NCBI RefSeq assembly: GCF_016405985.1
Contig: NZ_JAEFCF010000002.1
Span: forward strand, 1-64,000
Direction: 5' to 3'
DNA: 64,000 bases
Origin: Paracoccus sp. IB05
Lineage (GTDB): Bacteria; Pseudomonadota; Alphaproteobacteria; Rhodobacterales; Rhodobacteraceae
Part shown: positions 8,319 to 17,396 of the stretch, piece after piece
Layout: every line of letters starts with the position of its first letter
Numbering within the stretch: the first letter of the stretch is position 1
Program-made: the position numbers and the translations under genes
The notes under the pieces: generated by a model
Told to the model about the DNA's origin: nothing
Database searches by the model: none
The model's input: only the letters and a program-made list of their open reading frames with translations

Positions 8319-9856
8319 GCCTGCATGAGGTTCTTCCCCCGCATCAGCCGGATGAAAAGCTGAAATCCATCATCAAAGTGGCGATCTATGCGGTCGGCGG
8401 CCAGGGCGGCGGCGTGTTGACCGGCTGGATCGAGGATCTGGCGCGCGCGCAAGGGTTTGCGGCCCAGGCCACCTCGGTTGCGGGCGTGTCGCAGCGCACC
8501 GGCGCCACGATCTACTATGTCGAGATGGCGCCGATGGAAGGCGGCCAGCCGGTCTTTTCGCTGATGCCTGCGGCGGGCGATGTCGATGTGATGATCGCCG
8601 CCGAATGGATGGAGGCAGGCCGCGCCATCATTCGCGGCTTTGTCACGCCGGAGCGCACCACGCTGATCGCCTCGACCCATCGCAATCTGGCCGTGTCGGA
8701 AAAGATGGTGCCGGGCGATGGGGTCGCCGACCCCGAGGCGGTGCGAGAGGCTGCGATCCAGACCGCAAAGCGCCTCTTTGCCGCCGATTACGAGGCGGTG
8801 GCGGTGAAAAACGGCTCGATCATATCCTCGACCCTGTTCGGGGCGCTGGCGGCGTCGGGCGCGCTCCCTTTCCCGCGCGAGGCGTTTGAAGAGGCGATCC
8901 GCCAATCCGGCGGCAAGGGGATCGAGGCCAGTATTCGTGCCTTTGGCGCAGGCTATGACGCCGCGCTGAGCGGCGATATCGGCAAGAACGAACCTGCGCC
9001 CCGCGTCACTGATACGCCGGTGCGCGGCCCGGCAAAGCTGATGGCGGCCTGGGAAAAGCTGATGACCCGGGTGAGGGCCCTGCCCGCCCCGGTCGCCGAA
9101 ATGGCGGAGCACGGGCTGCGCAAAGTGGTCGGCTTTCAGGATATCGCCTATGGTACCGACTATCTCGACCGTCTGGCAGGCGTGCTGGCGCGCGACCATG
9201 CCCCCTGGGATCTGTCGGTCCAGGCGGCGAAATATATCGCCAATGCAATGTGTTATGATGATGTGATCCGGGTCGCCGATCTGAAAACCCGTGGCAGCCG
9301 CTTTCAGCGGATCCGGGGCGAGATGGGCGCGAAAGACCAGCAGCTGATGCAGCTGACCGAATTCATGCATCCCCGCGCCGAGGAAATCGCCGGCATGTTG
9401 CCCCGGAAATGGGGGGCGCGGGTCGAGGCCAATCCAAAATCCATGGCGCGGCTCAACCGCTGGTTCGGCCATGGGCGGCGCATCCGCACGGACAGTTTTC
9501 GCGGCTATGCGATGCTTTACGTGCTGGGCGGGATGAAATTCTGGCGCCGCCGCACGCTGCGCCACGCGCAGGAGGTTGCGCATCTCGAGGCCTGGCTGAC
9601 GCGCGCAATGGCCGAGGCCGACCGCAATTACCCGCTCGCGGTCGAGCTGATCCGCTGCCGCCGGTTGATCAAGGGCTATTCCGATACCCATGCGCGGGGC
9701 CTGTCGAAATTCGACCGGGTGCTGGCGGCGATTGATCTGGTGGCGGGGCGTGACGATGCCGCCGACTGGGCGCGGCGCCTGCGCGAGGCGGCGCTGAAGG
9801 ATGAGGAAGGCAAGGATCTCGACGGCGCGATCCAGACAATTCAGAGCTTTCTGTAA
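8315..9856 (+). CDS. iorB: Indolepyruvate oxidoreductase, beta subunit with DUF6537-like C-terminal extension
   Basis: 513 aa partner of the alpha subunit. The N-terminal 200 residues form the pyruvate-ferredoxin-oxidoreductase gamma domain, with VGGQGGGVL at 27-35. The remaining 300 residues form a long extension of the type found in proteobacterial IndB-like proteins, rich in Arg and without Cys clusters. Archaeal IorB is only about 200 aa, so this is the extended form. I chose the ATG at 8315 because it overlaps the upstream stop (ATGA). An upstream in-frame ATG at 8237 would lie inside iorA. A Rho-independent terminator follows directly, so this ends the operon begun at 3348. Confidence 0.85.
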   Translation: MSLHEVLPPHQPDEKLKSIIKVAIYAVGGQGGGVLTGWIEDLARAQGFAAQATSVAGVSQRTGATIYYVEMAPMEGGQPVFSLMPAAGDVDVMIAAEWMEAGRAIIRGFVTPERTTLIASTHRNLAVSEKMVPGDGVADPEAVREAAIQTAKRLFAADYEAVAVKNGSIISSTLFGALAASGALPFPREAFEEAIRQSGGKGIEASIRAFGAGYDAALSGDIGKNEPAPRVTDTPVRGPAKLMAAWEKLMTRVRALPAPVAEMAEHGLRKVVGFQDIAYGTDYLDRLAGVLARDHAPWDLSVQAAKYIANAMCYDDVIRVADLKTRGSRFQRIRGEMGAKDQQLMQLTEFMHPRAEEIAGMLPRKWGARVEANPKSMARLNRWFGHGRRIRTDSFRGYAMLYVLGGMKFWRRRTLRHAQEVAHLEAWLTRAMAEADRNYPLAVELIRCRRLIKGYSDTHARGLSKFDRVLAAIDLVAGRDDAADWARRLREAALKDEEGKDLDGAIQTIQSFL

Positions 9857-9863
9857 CGCGAAA

Positions 9864-9894
9864 GGCCGGGATGATCTCCCGGCCCTTTTGTTTG
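9864..9894 (+). terminator. Rho-independent terminator after iorB
   Basis: Perfect 8-bp stem GGCCGGGA (9864-9871) / TCCCGGCC (9877-9884), with a 5-nt loop and a following CTTTTGTTTG run. It lies between two convergent genes and ends the 3348-9856 operon. Confidence 0.85.
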
Positions 9895-9907
9895 CTTGCG
9901 CCCCGAC

Positions 9908-11017
9908 TTACAGACCCGGCGCAGGCAGATAACGCCTTTTCAGCGCGGGCTTTGCTGCGTATTCCAGCCCGGCAAGCACCTCCCGGATACGCGCCGGGCC
10001 ATGGGCCTCCAGCATCCCGAACGGCCCACGCGGGAAATTCAGCCCGAGCCTGAGCGCCGTATCGATACCGTCCCGGGTGGTGCCACCTTCCGCCAGAAGC
10101 CAGGCGGCCTCATTGACAAGCGTGGCCTCGATCCTGAGCGCGATCGATGCCGCATCGGCGGGCGGCGTTTCGGGACGGTCGGGGAAGAGAAAGCCCTTGC
10201 CCGTCTTGCGCCCCAGATTACCGCTCGAGACCTGGGCTTTCAGCGCGTCAAACACATGGTAACGCGGGCTATGCGCCATGGCGGTGGCCAGGCTTTCGGT
10301 GGCAGCAAGGTTGATATCGGCCCCGACCAGATCGATCAGGCCAAAAGGCCCCAGCCGGTAGCCCGCCGCCAGCATCGCGGCGTCGATCTCGCCCGCTTCG
10401 CGGCCTTCCTCCAATAACGCCAGCGCCTCGCCGTAGAACGGGCGCGCGCAGCGGTTGACGATAAAACCAGGGCGGTCGGGGCAGGCAATCACGGTCTTGC
10501 CGGCGGCCTCGGTCAGACTGCGTGCGCGAGCCAGCGCCTCCGGCGCAGATCCGTCATGCGCGACCAGTTCCACGAGTTTCATCACCGGCGCGGGGTTGAA
10601 GAAATGGAGGCCCAAAAGGCGCCCCGGGTTACGCAGCCCCTCGGCCATCGCGGCCACCGAAAGCGAGGAGGTATTGGTCGCCAGCACCGCATCCGGCGCC
10701 ATCACCGCCTCTAGCGCGGTGAAGATCGCGGTTTTCACATCAAGCCGCTCAACCACCGCCTCGATGGCGAGATCGGCCGCGCCCATCGCGTCAACGCCGG
10801 GCACCACCTGGAACCGCGCCATAAGCGCATCGCGGGCCTCCGGCGTCAGCTTGCCGGCCTCAACCCGGGGCGCGAGCGCGCCCGCCAGGCGCTCGGCCGC
10901 GTTGTCACGGGCGGGCTCATGCGCATCGGTGGCGAGCACGTCAAACCCCGCCGCCGCATAGGTCTGCGAAATCCCCAGCCCCATCGTGCCAAGGCCAATC
11001 ACCGCAACCGTCGCCAT
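9908..11017 (-). CDS. 3-hydroxyacyl-CoA dehydrogenase
   Basis: 369 aa NAD-dependent dehydrogenase of the 3-hydroxybutyryl-CoA/PaaH type. It has the Rossmann motif GLGTMGLG at 8-15, the active-site His region HFFNPAPVMKLVEL near 140, and the C-terminal domain start DRPGFIVNRCARPFYGEA near 190. About 90 residues beyond the usual 280 form a partial second C-terminal domain, as in some degradative homologues. It oxidises a hydroxyacyl-CoA formed in a beta-oxidation-like lower pathway. Its start is 1 bp downstream of the crotonase stop, so the two form an operon. That pair diverges from the anthraniloyl-CoA monooxygenase operon, which ties it to that pathway. Confidence 0.9.
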   Translation of the reverse strand: MATVAVIGLGTMGLGISQTYAAAGFDVLATDAHEPARDNAAERLAGALAPRVEAGKLTPEARDALMARFQVVPGVDAMGAADLAIEAVVERLDVKTAIFTALEAVMAPDAVLATNTSSLSVAAMAEGLRNPGRLLGLHFFNPAPVMKLVELVAHDGSAPEALARARSLTEAAGKTVIACPDRPGFIVNRCARPFYGEALALLEEGREAGEIDAAMLAAGYRLGPFGLIDLVGADINLAATESLATAMAHSPRYHVFDALKAQVSSGNLGRKTGKGFLFPDRPETPPADAASIALRIEATLVNEAAWLLAEGGTTRDGIDTALRLGLNFPRGPFGMLEAHGPARIREVLAGLEYAAKPALKRRYLPAPGL

Positions 11018-11018
11018 C

Positions 11019-11774
11019 TCAATTCCCCTGATAAACGGGTTTACGCTTTTCGCGGAAGGCGCGGATGCCCTCGGCCTTGTCCTGGCTGTCCAGAAGCGCC
11101 TCGAACGCGGCCCGCTCTGAGGTCAGCGCAAGCGCTGCTTCGGCGCCTTCGACCAGCGCGGCCTTTGCCGCCGCCAGTGCCAGCGGCGCCCGCACTGCGA
11201 GGCGGGCGGTCAGCGTGGCACCCTCGGCCAAAGCATCGTTCACGCGATGCGAGGCCAGACCCCAGGCGAAAGCCGTATCCGCATCGATGATTTCCCCGGT
11301 CAGCACCAGCCGCGCCGCCCGCGCCGGGCCGACCCGCGCCATGAGACGCTGCCCGCCCCCGGCACCTGGAATGATCCCGAGATTGCTTTCCGGCAGGCCA
11401 AGCCGCGCCGTATCACCGACCAGCAAAAGATCGGCCATCAGCGCCAGTTCCAGCCCGCCACCAAGCGCGAAGCCCTCGACCGCCGCGACCAGCGGTTTCG
11501 GAAAAGCGCGGATCGCCGCCCAATGCGCCTTGCGCGGATCAAGCGCCGCATCAGAGCTGGATTTCGTCTCCATCTCGGCAATATCTGCGCCTGCGGCAAA
11601 GTTCCCCTCTGCCCCGTGCAGCAGCACCGCCCGGCAACCGGGATCCCCTGCCAACCGGTTCAGCACCGAAGCCAGATCTGCCAGAAGCCCCGTATTCAAG
11701 GCGTTTTTAGCCGCAGGCCGGTTCAGGATCAGCCGCGTCCAGCCGCCCTCATCACTCTCGATCAGATGTTCCAT
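11019..11774 (-). CDS. Enoyl-CoA hydratase/isomerase (canonical crotonase)
   Basis: 251 aa crotonase-fold enzyme hydrating an enoyl-CoA. Both catalytic glutamates are present, in GGGLELALMADL near 105 and GLPESNLGIIPGAGGGQRL near 130. The oxyanion-hole segment FAAGADIAEM is also there. I prefer the ATG at 11774 (MEHLIES), which matches the usual family N-terminus. A longer start at 11798 would add 8 residues and has no ribosome site. It is first gene of a two-gene leftward operon with the hydroxyacyl-CoA dehydrogenase, divergent from the monooxygenase/reductase at 11880. It probably acts after ring opening in the CoA-thioester route. Confidence 0.9.
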   Translation of the reverse strand: MEHLIESDEGGWTRLILNRPAAKNALNTGLLADLASVLNRLAGDPGCRAVLLHGAEGNFAAGADIAEMETKSSSDAALDPRKAHWAAIRAFPKPLVAAVEGFALGGGLELALMADLLLVGDTARLGLPESNLGIIPGAGGGQRLMARVGPARAARLVLTGEIIDADTAFAWGLASHRVNDALAEGATLTARLAVRAPLALAAAKAALVEGAEAALALTSERAAFEALLDSQDKAEGIRAFREKRKPVYQGN

Positions 11775-11803
11775 GACGGCAGAATGCCCTCTCACCATGA
11801 ATA

Positions 11804-11830
11804 TTCAAGTCGAAAAATTTTAAACTTGAA
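11804..11830. promoter_or_regulatory. AT-rich inverted repeat between divergent catabolic operons
   Basis: TTCAAGT (11804-11810) and ACTTGAA (11824-11830) form a 7-bp inverted repeat with a 13-bp spacer, centred in a short AT-rich intergenic stretch between the crotonase and monooxygenase operons. The position and shape suit a dimeric MarR-type operator. Two MarR genes lie in the flanking operons. Confidence 0.45.
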
Positions 11831-11879
11831 ATTTATTTTGAAAGCCGCAAGGATCGGCGCAAATCAGGGAGTTCCGGCT

Positions 11880-14165
11880 ATGAAGATCCTTTGCCTTGGG
11901 GCGGGTCCGGCGGGCCTTTATTTCGCCATTTCGATGAAGCTGCGCGATCCGTCCCATGACGTCACGGTGCTGGAACGCAACAAGGCCAATGACACATTCG
12001 GCTGGGGCGTGGTTCTGTCGGATGATGCTTTGGGGCGGATGCAGAAGAACGATCCGGTCTCGACCGAGGCGATCCGCGCCGATTTCGCCTATTGGGATGA
12101 TATTGCCGTGATCCATGACGGGGTCCGCACGGTTTCGGGCGGGCATGGTTTCGCCGGGATCGGGCGCAAGGCGATGCTGATCCTGTTGCAAAACCGCGCG
12201 CGTGAGCTGGGCGTCAATCTGCAATTCGAGACCATCTTCAAATCCGCTGAAGAGTACCGCCAGGATTACGACCTGGTTGTCGGCTGCGACGGCATTAACA
12301 GCATCGTGCGCAACGAGTATAAAGATGTCTTCCGGCCCGATATCGACCTGCGCAAATGCAAGTTCATCTGGCTTGGCACCCATCAGAAATTCGATGACGC
12401 CTTTACCTTCATCTTCGAGAAAACCCAGCATGGCTGGGTCTGGGCGCATGTCTATCAATTCGACAACAACACCGCGACTTTCATCGTCGAGACCCTTCCC
12501 GAGACATGGGAAAAATTCGGTTTCGCCGAGATGTCAAAAGAGGAAATCGTCGAGACCTGTCGCCAGATTTTCGAGTCTCACCTTGGCGGGCATGAACTGA
12601 TCTCGAACGCGGCGCATCTGCGCGGCTCGGCGGTCTGGTCGCAATTCCCCCGGGTGATCTGCGACAGGTGGTATCACGAGAATGTCGTGCTGATGGGCGA
12701 TGCGGCGGCAACCGGGCATTTCTCGATCGGTTCGGGCACGCGGCTGGCCTTTGATTCCGCGATTGCGCTGGCCGAATATCTGCATTCCGAGCCGGATATG
12801 CAGGCGGCATTTGAACGCTATCAGGAGGAGCGCCGGATCGAGGTCTTGCGCCTGCAATCGGCGGCGCGCAACAGCCTTGAATGGTTCGAACAGGTCGAGC
12901 GTTACCTCGATATGCCCTCGCCCCAGTTCGCCTATTCGCTGCTGACGCGCAGCCAGCGGATCAGCCATGAAAACCTGCGGCTGCGTGACCCGGAATGGCT
13001 CGCCAGCGCGGAAGACTGGTTCCAGGAACAGGCGGGGGGCAAAAAGGGCAGCCGCCCGATGTTCGCGCCCTTTAAGCTGCGGGATATGCAGCTGAAGAAC
13101 CGCATCGTCATGTCGCCGATGGCGCAATATAAGGCGGTTGATGGCTGCCCGACCGACTGGCACCTGATCCATTACGCGGAACGCGCCAAGGGTGGTGCAG
13201 CGCTGATCTATACCGAAATGGCCTGCGTCTCGGCCACGGGCCGCATCACGCCCGGCTGCCCCGGTCTTTACGCGCCGGACCATGAGGCGGCCTGGAAACG
13301 GCTTGCGGATTTCATCCATCAGGAGACCACCGCGAAGCTCTGCATTCAGATCGGCCATGCCGGGCGCAAGGCTTCGACCTGTGTGCCCTGGGATGGCGGC
13401 ATCGATGCGCCCCTGAAAACCGGCAACTGGCCGGTGATCTCGGCCTCTCCCATCGCCTATAAGCCCGATCTGGCAGTGCCGAAAGAGATGGACAAGGCCG
13501 ATCTGGCAGCGGTGAAAGGCGAATTCGTCGCAGGCGCGGAAATGGCGCAGCGCGCGGGCGCCGATATGATCGAGATGCACGCGGCCCATGGCTATCTGCT
13601 GGCCTCCTTCATCAGCCCGGTCACCAACCGGCGCACAGATGAATATGGTGGCAGCCTGGAAAACCGCCTGCGCTATCCTCTGGAGGTGTTTCGCGCCATG
13701 CGCGCCGTCTGGCCCGAGGAAAAGCCGATGTCGGTCCGGATCTCGGCGCATGACTGGATCGAGGGCGGCGTGACCCCGGAAGAGGCGGTCGAGATCGCGC
13801 GTCAGTTCAGCGCGGCCGGGGCCGACATCATCGACGTCTCATCCGGGCAGACCGACCCGGCCGAGCGCCCGATCTATGGCCGCATGTTCCAGACGCCGTT
13901 CTCCGACCGCATCCGCAACGAGGCCGGGCTTTCGACCATGGCCGTGGGCAATATCACCGACTGGGATCAGGCCAATGGCATCCTGATGGCGGGCCGCGCC
14001 GATCTGGTGATGATCGGGCGGATGCATCTCGCGGATGCCAACTGGACGCTGCATGCCGCGATTGACCAGGGCGAGACCCATGCCGAATGGCCTGCCCCCT
14101 ACCGTCATGGCCAGGTGACGCTGACCCGGCTGCATCAGCGCCAGCAAGAGGCGATCCGGGTATGA
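11880..14165 (+). CDS. 2-aminobenzoyl-CoA (anthraniloyl-CoA) monooxygenase/reductase, fused flavoenzyme
   Basis: 761 aa bifunctional flavoprotein. Residues 1-380 are an aromatic-ring FAD monooxygenase (salicylate-hydroxylase fold), with GAGPAGLY at 7-14 and the second FAD motif GDAAATGHFSIGSGT near 273. From about 393 (FAPFKLRDMQLKNRIVMSPM) a complete old-yellow-enzyme FMN domain follows, with HAAHGYLLASFISP near 566. This fusion is the architecture of Azoarcus 2-aminobenzoyl-CoA monooxygenase/reductase. That enzyme hydroxylates C5 and then hydrogenates the ring, giving a non-aromatic 2-amino-5-oxocyclohexenyl-CoA. Automated pipelines often label it salicylyl-CoA 5-hydroxylase/oxidoreductase. 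The start is ATG at 11880 after AGGGAG. It is first gene of the catabolic operon and overlaps the SDR by 4 bp. Confidence 0.9.
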   Translation: MKILCLGAGPAGLYFAISMKLRDPSHDVTVLERNKANDTFGWGVVLSDDALGRMQKNDPVSTEAIRADFAYWDDIAVIHDGVRTVSGGHGFAGIGRKAMLILLQNRARELGVNLQFETIFKSAEEYRQDYDLVVGCDGINSIVRNEYKDVFRPDIDLRKCKFIWLGTHQKFDDAFTFIFEKTQHGWVWAHVYQFDNNTATFIVETLPETWEKFGFAEMSKEEIVETCRQIFESHLGGHELISNAAHLRGSAVWSQFPRVICDRWYHENVVLMGDAAATGHFSIGSGTRLAFDSAIALAEYLHSEPDMQAAFERYQEERRIEVLRLQSAARNSLEWFEQVERYLDMPSPQFAYSLLTRSQRISHENLRLRDPEWLASAEDWFQEQAGGKKGSRPMFAPFKLRDMQLKNRIVMSPMAQYKAVDGCPTDWHLIHYAERAKGGAALIYTEMACVSATGRITPGCPGLYAPDHEAAWKRLADFIHQETTAKLCIQIGHAGRKASTCVPWDGGIDAPLKTGNWPVISASPIAYKPDLAVPKEMDKADLAAVKGEFVAGAEMAQRAGADMIEMHAAHGYLLASFISPVTNRRTDEYGGSLENRLRYPLEVFRAMRAVWPEEKPMSVRISAHDWIEGGVTPEEAVEIARQFSAAGADIIDVSSGQTDPAERPIYGRMFQTPFSDRIRNEAGLSTMAVGNITDWDQANGILMAGRADLVMIGRMHLADANWTLHAAIDQGETHAEWPAPYRHGQVTLTRLHQRQQEAIRV

Positions 14166-14902
14166 CCGATCTGGCGGGCAAGCGCGTGTTGATCACCGGC
14201 GGCGGCACCGGCGTTGGGGCCGACCTCGCGCGGGGCTTTGCGGCGCAAGGCGCCGAAGTGGTGATCTGCGGGCGCCGCCTCGCACCTTTGCAGGCGGTGG
14301 CCGGACCGATTGGCGCGCGGGCGTTGCAGGCCGATGTGACGGATGAGGCGGATGTGAAACGCCTGTTCACCGAGGCCGGGCGCTGCGACATCGTGATCGC
14401 CAATGCCGGGGCCTCGACTTCGGCGCCGCTGGCAAAAACCTCGCTGGCGGACTGGAACGCGATGCTTGCGGTCAATCTCACCGGGGTCTTCCTGACCTTC
14501 CGCGAAGCGCTCATGCAGTTTGACGGCTGGGGGCGGCTGATTGCCGTCGCCTCGACCGCCGGGCTGAAAGGTTATGCCTATGTCGCACCCTATGCGGCGG
14601 CGAAACATGGCGTGGTCGGCATGGTCAAGAGCCTGGCGCTTGAGGTGGCGAAGAAGCCCGTCACGGTGAATGCGCTTTGCCCGGGGTTTCTTGATACCGA
14701 GATGACCGACCGTTCGGTCGCGAATATCGTCGAAAAAACCGGGATGAGCGCGGGTGACGCGCGCAGGACGCTCGCCGCCACCAATCCGCAACTGCGCCTG
14801 ATCCAGCCTGCAGAAGTGACCTCTGCCGCGCTGTGGTTGTGCGGCGCGGGGGCCGGGGGCATCAATGGCCAGGCATTGGCCATTGCAGGAGGCGAGGTGT
14901 GA
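14162..14902 (+). CDS. SDR-family NAD(P)-dependent oxidoreductase
   Basis: 246 aa classical short-chain dehydrogenase. It has TGGGTGVG at 12-19, NAG in the central strand, a catalytic Ser near 130, YxxxK at Y144/K148, and the PGFLDTEM segment after it. It is coupled to the monooxygenase/reductase upstream by an ATGA overlap and to the MarR gene downstream by a GTGA overlap. It probably interconverts an alcohol and a ketone on the ring-reduced or ring-opened CoA ester. The start at 14162 is chosen for the overlap; an upstream in-frame ATG at 14087 lies within the previous gene. Confidence 0.88.
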   Translation: MTDLAGKRVLITGGGTGVGADLARGFAAQGAEVVICGRRLAPLQAVAGPIGARALQADVTDEADVKRLFTEAGRCDIVIANAGASTSAPLAKTSLADWNAMLAVNLTGVFLTFREALMQFDGWGRLIAVASTAGLKGYAYVAPYAAAKHGVVGMVKSLALEVAKKPVTVNALCPGFLDTEMTDRSVANIVEKTGMSAGDARRTLAATNPQLRLIQPAEVTSAALWLCGAGAGGINGQALAIAGGEV

Positions 14903-15330
14903 GTGAGGGTTCCAAACGCAGGCTGAAGCTCTGGATCCGGATGCTGGCGGTGACGCGCAGTTCGGAATCCGGTCTGCGCGAATTCCTGCGGCTGACGCAT
15001 GACACGACGCTGCCGCGGTTTGACGTGCTGGCGGCGCTTTACCGGCGGCGCGAAGGCTGCACCATGAGCGAGCTGAGCCGGCTTTTGCTGGTCTCGAACG
15101 GGAATGCAACGACGGTGGTGGACCGGCTGGAGAAAGACGGGCTGGTCGCGCGCCGCCCGTCCGAGACCGACCGCCGCACGGTCTATGTCGGGTTGACGCC
15201 CGAAGGGCTGAACCAGTTCGAAGCCCTCGCCTCGGGGCATGAGGCCGAGGTGGCGAAGATCTTTGCCGGGCTCGACGATGCGGATGTCGATGTCCTGACG
15301 GAAATTCTGAAGAAGGCGATGAAGAAATGA
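14899..15330 (+). CDS. MarR-family transcriptional regulator
   Basis: 143 aa winged-helix protein, with a recognition helix around [20 protein letters not shown], then the wing [20 protein letters not shown]. The best start is the GTG at 14899, which overlaps the SDR stop and is preceded by a strong AGGAGGCGAG ribosome site. No ATG of suitable position exists. It is embedded in the catabolic operon, so it is a likely pathway-specific repressor, separate from the MarR at 5700. A plausible target is the inverted repeat at 11804-11830 in front of this operon (inference). Confidence 0.9.
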   Translation: MSEGSKRRLKLWIRMLAVTRSSESGLREFLRLTHDTTLPRFDVLAALYRRREGCTMSELSRLLLVSNGNATTVVDRLEKDGLVARRPSETDRRTVYVGLTPEGLNQFEALASGHEAEVAKIFAGLDDADVDVLTEILKKAMKK

Positions 15331-16154
15331 GCAGTCTTACGCGGACCGAACTGGCCGGGCTGAAACCGGAGCATTTCCTCTGGGAGGTGAAAGACCGGGT
15401 AGCTGTGCTGCGGCTGAACCGGCCGGACCGCAAGAACCCGCTGACCTTCGAAAGCTATGCCGAGCTGCGCGACACATTCCGCGCGCTGGTCTATGCGACA
15501 GATGTGGATGTGGTGGTCTTTGCCGCGAATGGCGGCAATTTCTGCTCGGGCGGCGATGTGCATGACATTATCGGCCCGCTGGTCGGCATGGATATGAAGG
15601 ATCTGCTGGCCTTTACCCGCATGACCGGCGATCTCGTGAAGGCGATGATCGGCTGCGGCAAGCCGATCATTTCGGCGGTGGACGGGATCTGTGTCGGCGC
15701 CGGCGCGATCATCGCCATGGCATCAGACCTGCGGCTGGCGACACCCGAGGCGAAATGCGCGTTTCTGTTCACCCGGGTCGGCCTCGCGGGTTGCGATATG
15801 GGCGCCTGCGCCATGCTGCCCCGGATCATCGGTCAGGGCCGCGCCGCCGAGCTTTTATACACCGGACGGGTGATGTCGGCAGAGGAAGGTGCGGCCTGGG
15901 GGTTCTGGAACGGGGTCCATCCGGCGGAGGTGCTGGAGGCGGAGGCGCTGAAGCTCGCCACCCGCATCGCTTCGGGGCCGGTCTTCGCGCATGGCATCAC
16001 CAAGACCCAGCTGAACCAGGAATGGAATATGGGGCTGGAACAGGCGATCGAGGCCGAGGCCCAGGCCCAGGCGATCTGCATGCAGACCCGCGACTTTGAA
16101 CGCGCCTATCACGCCTTTGTCGCGAAAGAGAAACCCGTGTTCCAGGGCGACTGA
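15327..16154 (+). CDS. Crotonase-family protein lacking both catalytic glutamates (possible ring-opening hydrolase)
   Basis: 275 aa crotonase fold with an N-terminal [16 protein letters not shown] and oxyanion segment [10 protein letters not shown]. The two hydratase glutamates are absent: the usual GGGxE is [11 protein letters not shown], and the usual PExxxG is [14 protein letters not shown] near 150-160. An Asp (about 157) sits close to the second position. That pattern is seen in crotonases that do not hydrate, including C-C hydrolases of the BadI/MenB branch. It overlaps the MarR stop by 4 bp. In this pathway, hydrolytic opening of the non-aromatic ring would suit it, but that is inference. 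Confidence 0.85.
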   Translation: MSSLTRTELAGLKPEHFLWEVKDRVAVLRLNRPDRKNPLTFESYAELRDTFRALVYATDVDVVVFAANGGNFCSGGDVHDIIGPLVGMDMKDLLAFTRMTGDLVKAMIGCGKPIISAVDGICVGAGAIIAMASDLRLATPEAKCAFLFTRVGLAGCDMGACAMLPRIIGQGRAAELLYTGRVMSAEEGAAWGFWNGVHPAEVLEAEALKLATRIASGPVFAHGITKTQLNQEWNMGLEQAIEAEAQAQAICMQTRDFERAYHAFVAKEKPVFQGD

Positions 16155-16176
16155 GCTTTGGGATTTTGGCCGATGA

Positions 16177-16213
16177 CCGGGGGTTTTGCACCCCCGGACC
16201 CCCGCAGGATATT
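16177..16213. repeat. Short GC-hairpin intergenic repeat, copy 1
   Basis: Perfect 8-bp stem CCGGGGGT (16177-16184) / ACCCCCGG (16190-16197), followed by a CCCCCGCAGGATATTTAGG tail. A related element in opposite orientation lies at 46122-46166. Hairpins of this form, followed by a short ATTT tail, look like a dispersed intergenic element. It sits between the crotonase and acyl-CoA dehydrogenase genes and could also weaken transcription. Confidence 0.5.
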
Positions 16214-16227
16214 TAGGGACAGAAAAT

Positions 16228-17364
16228 ATGAGCGACCGCAGTTTTCTGGACTGGCCCTTCTTTGAAGCGCGTCATCGCGAGCTGGCGCAGGCGCTGGACG
16301 GTTGGGCGGCGGCGCATCTGCCGGTGGATCATTCTGATGTCGATGCCGCCTGTAAAGGGCTGGTGCGGGATCTGGGGGCGGCGGGGTTTCTGCGGCATAC
16401 CGGGGCTGATGAGGGCGAGGTGCTGGATGTCAGGAGCCTTTGTCTGATCCGCGAGACGCTCTCGCGCCATGACGCGCTGGCGGATTTTGCCTTTGCCATG
16501 CAGGGGCTTGGCATGGGGGCGGTGTCGCTGTTTGGCACGCCCGGGCAGCGGCGCTGGCTGAAGAAGACGCGGGCAGGTGAGGCGATTTCGGCCTTCGCGC
16601 TGACGGAACCGGGGTCAGGGTCGGATGTGGCCAACAGCACCACCCTGGCCGAAAAGGTCGAGGGGGGCTGGCGGCTATCGGGCGAGAAGACCTATATCTC
16701 GAACGGGGGCATCGCCGATCTTTACGTGATCTTTGCCCGCAGCGGCGAGGCGCCGGGGGCACGCGGGCTCTCGGCCTTTCTGATGCCGGCGGATGTGGCG
16801 GGGCTGGAAATTGCAGAACGGATCGGGGTGATGGCGCCGCATCCTCTGGCGAGGCTGAAACTGGATCAGGTGTTCCTGCCCGATTCCGCGCTGATCGGCA
16901 CGGCGGGGGCCGGGTTCAAACTGGCGATGTCGGTGCTGGATGTGTTCCGTTCAACCGTGGGGGCGGCGGCTTTGGGCATGGCGCGGCGCGCATTGGATGA
17001 GGCGCTGAGCCGCACGCAGAGCCGCCGGATCCAGGGCGAACCGCTGTCTTCCTTGCAGATGGTGCAGGGGCATCTGGCCGATATGGCGCTGAAGATCGAC
17101 GCGGCGGCTTTGCTGGTCTACCGCGCCGCCTGGACCAAGGATCAGGGCGCGACGCGGGTCAGCCGCGAGGCCGCGATGGCGAAACTTTACGCGACCGAGG
17201 CCGCCCAGGAAGTGATCGACGCGGCGCTGCAGCTGCATGGCGGCGACGGGGTGCGCAGCGGCATGAAGGTCGAGGAGCTTTACCGCGATATCCGCGCACT
17301 GAGGATCTATGAGGGCGCCTCGGATGTGCAGCGCGTGGTGATTGCGCGCAGCCTTCTGGGTTAG
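16228..17364 (+). CDS. Acyl-CoA dehydrogenase
   Basis: 378 aa FAD enzyme of the acyl-CoA dehydrogenase family. It shows the substrate/FAD motif [17 protein letters not shown], the second signature [20 protein letters not shown], and the C-terminal [21 protein letters not shown]. The catalytic base Glu is at about 362 in YEGASDVQ. The start at 16228 has an AGGGACAG ribosome site; an upstream ATG at 16186 would fall in the repeat and is less likely. It would introduce a double bond into a CoA-linked alicyclic or ring-opened intermediate. It lies 73 bp after the crotonase, and the cupin gene follows after 32 bp. Confidence 0.92.
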   Translation: MSDRSFLDWPFFEARHRELAQALDGWAAAHLPVDHSDVDAACKGLVRDLGAAGFLRHTGADEGEVLDVRSLCLIRETLSRHDALADFAFAMQGLGMGAVSLFGTPGQRRWLKKTRAGEAISAFALTEPGSGSDVANSTTLAEKVEGGWRLSGEKTYISNGGIADLYVIFARSGEAPGARGLSAFLMPADVAGLEIAERIGVMAPHPLARLKLDQVFLPDSALIGTAGAGFKLAMSVLDVFRSTVGAAALGMARRALDEALSRTQSRRIQGEPLSSLQMVQGHLADMALKIDAAALLVYRAAWTKDQGATRVSREAAMAKLYATEAAQEVIDAALQLHGGDGVRSGMKVEELYRDIRALRIYEGASDVQRVVIARSLLG

Positions 17365-17396
17365 AATTTCAGGACGACCACCAACAACAGGGAAAT

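Noticed and set aside
15327-16154. Simple enoyl-CoA hydratase label
   Set aside because: Both catalytic glutamates of that activity are missing, so the name would mislead.
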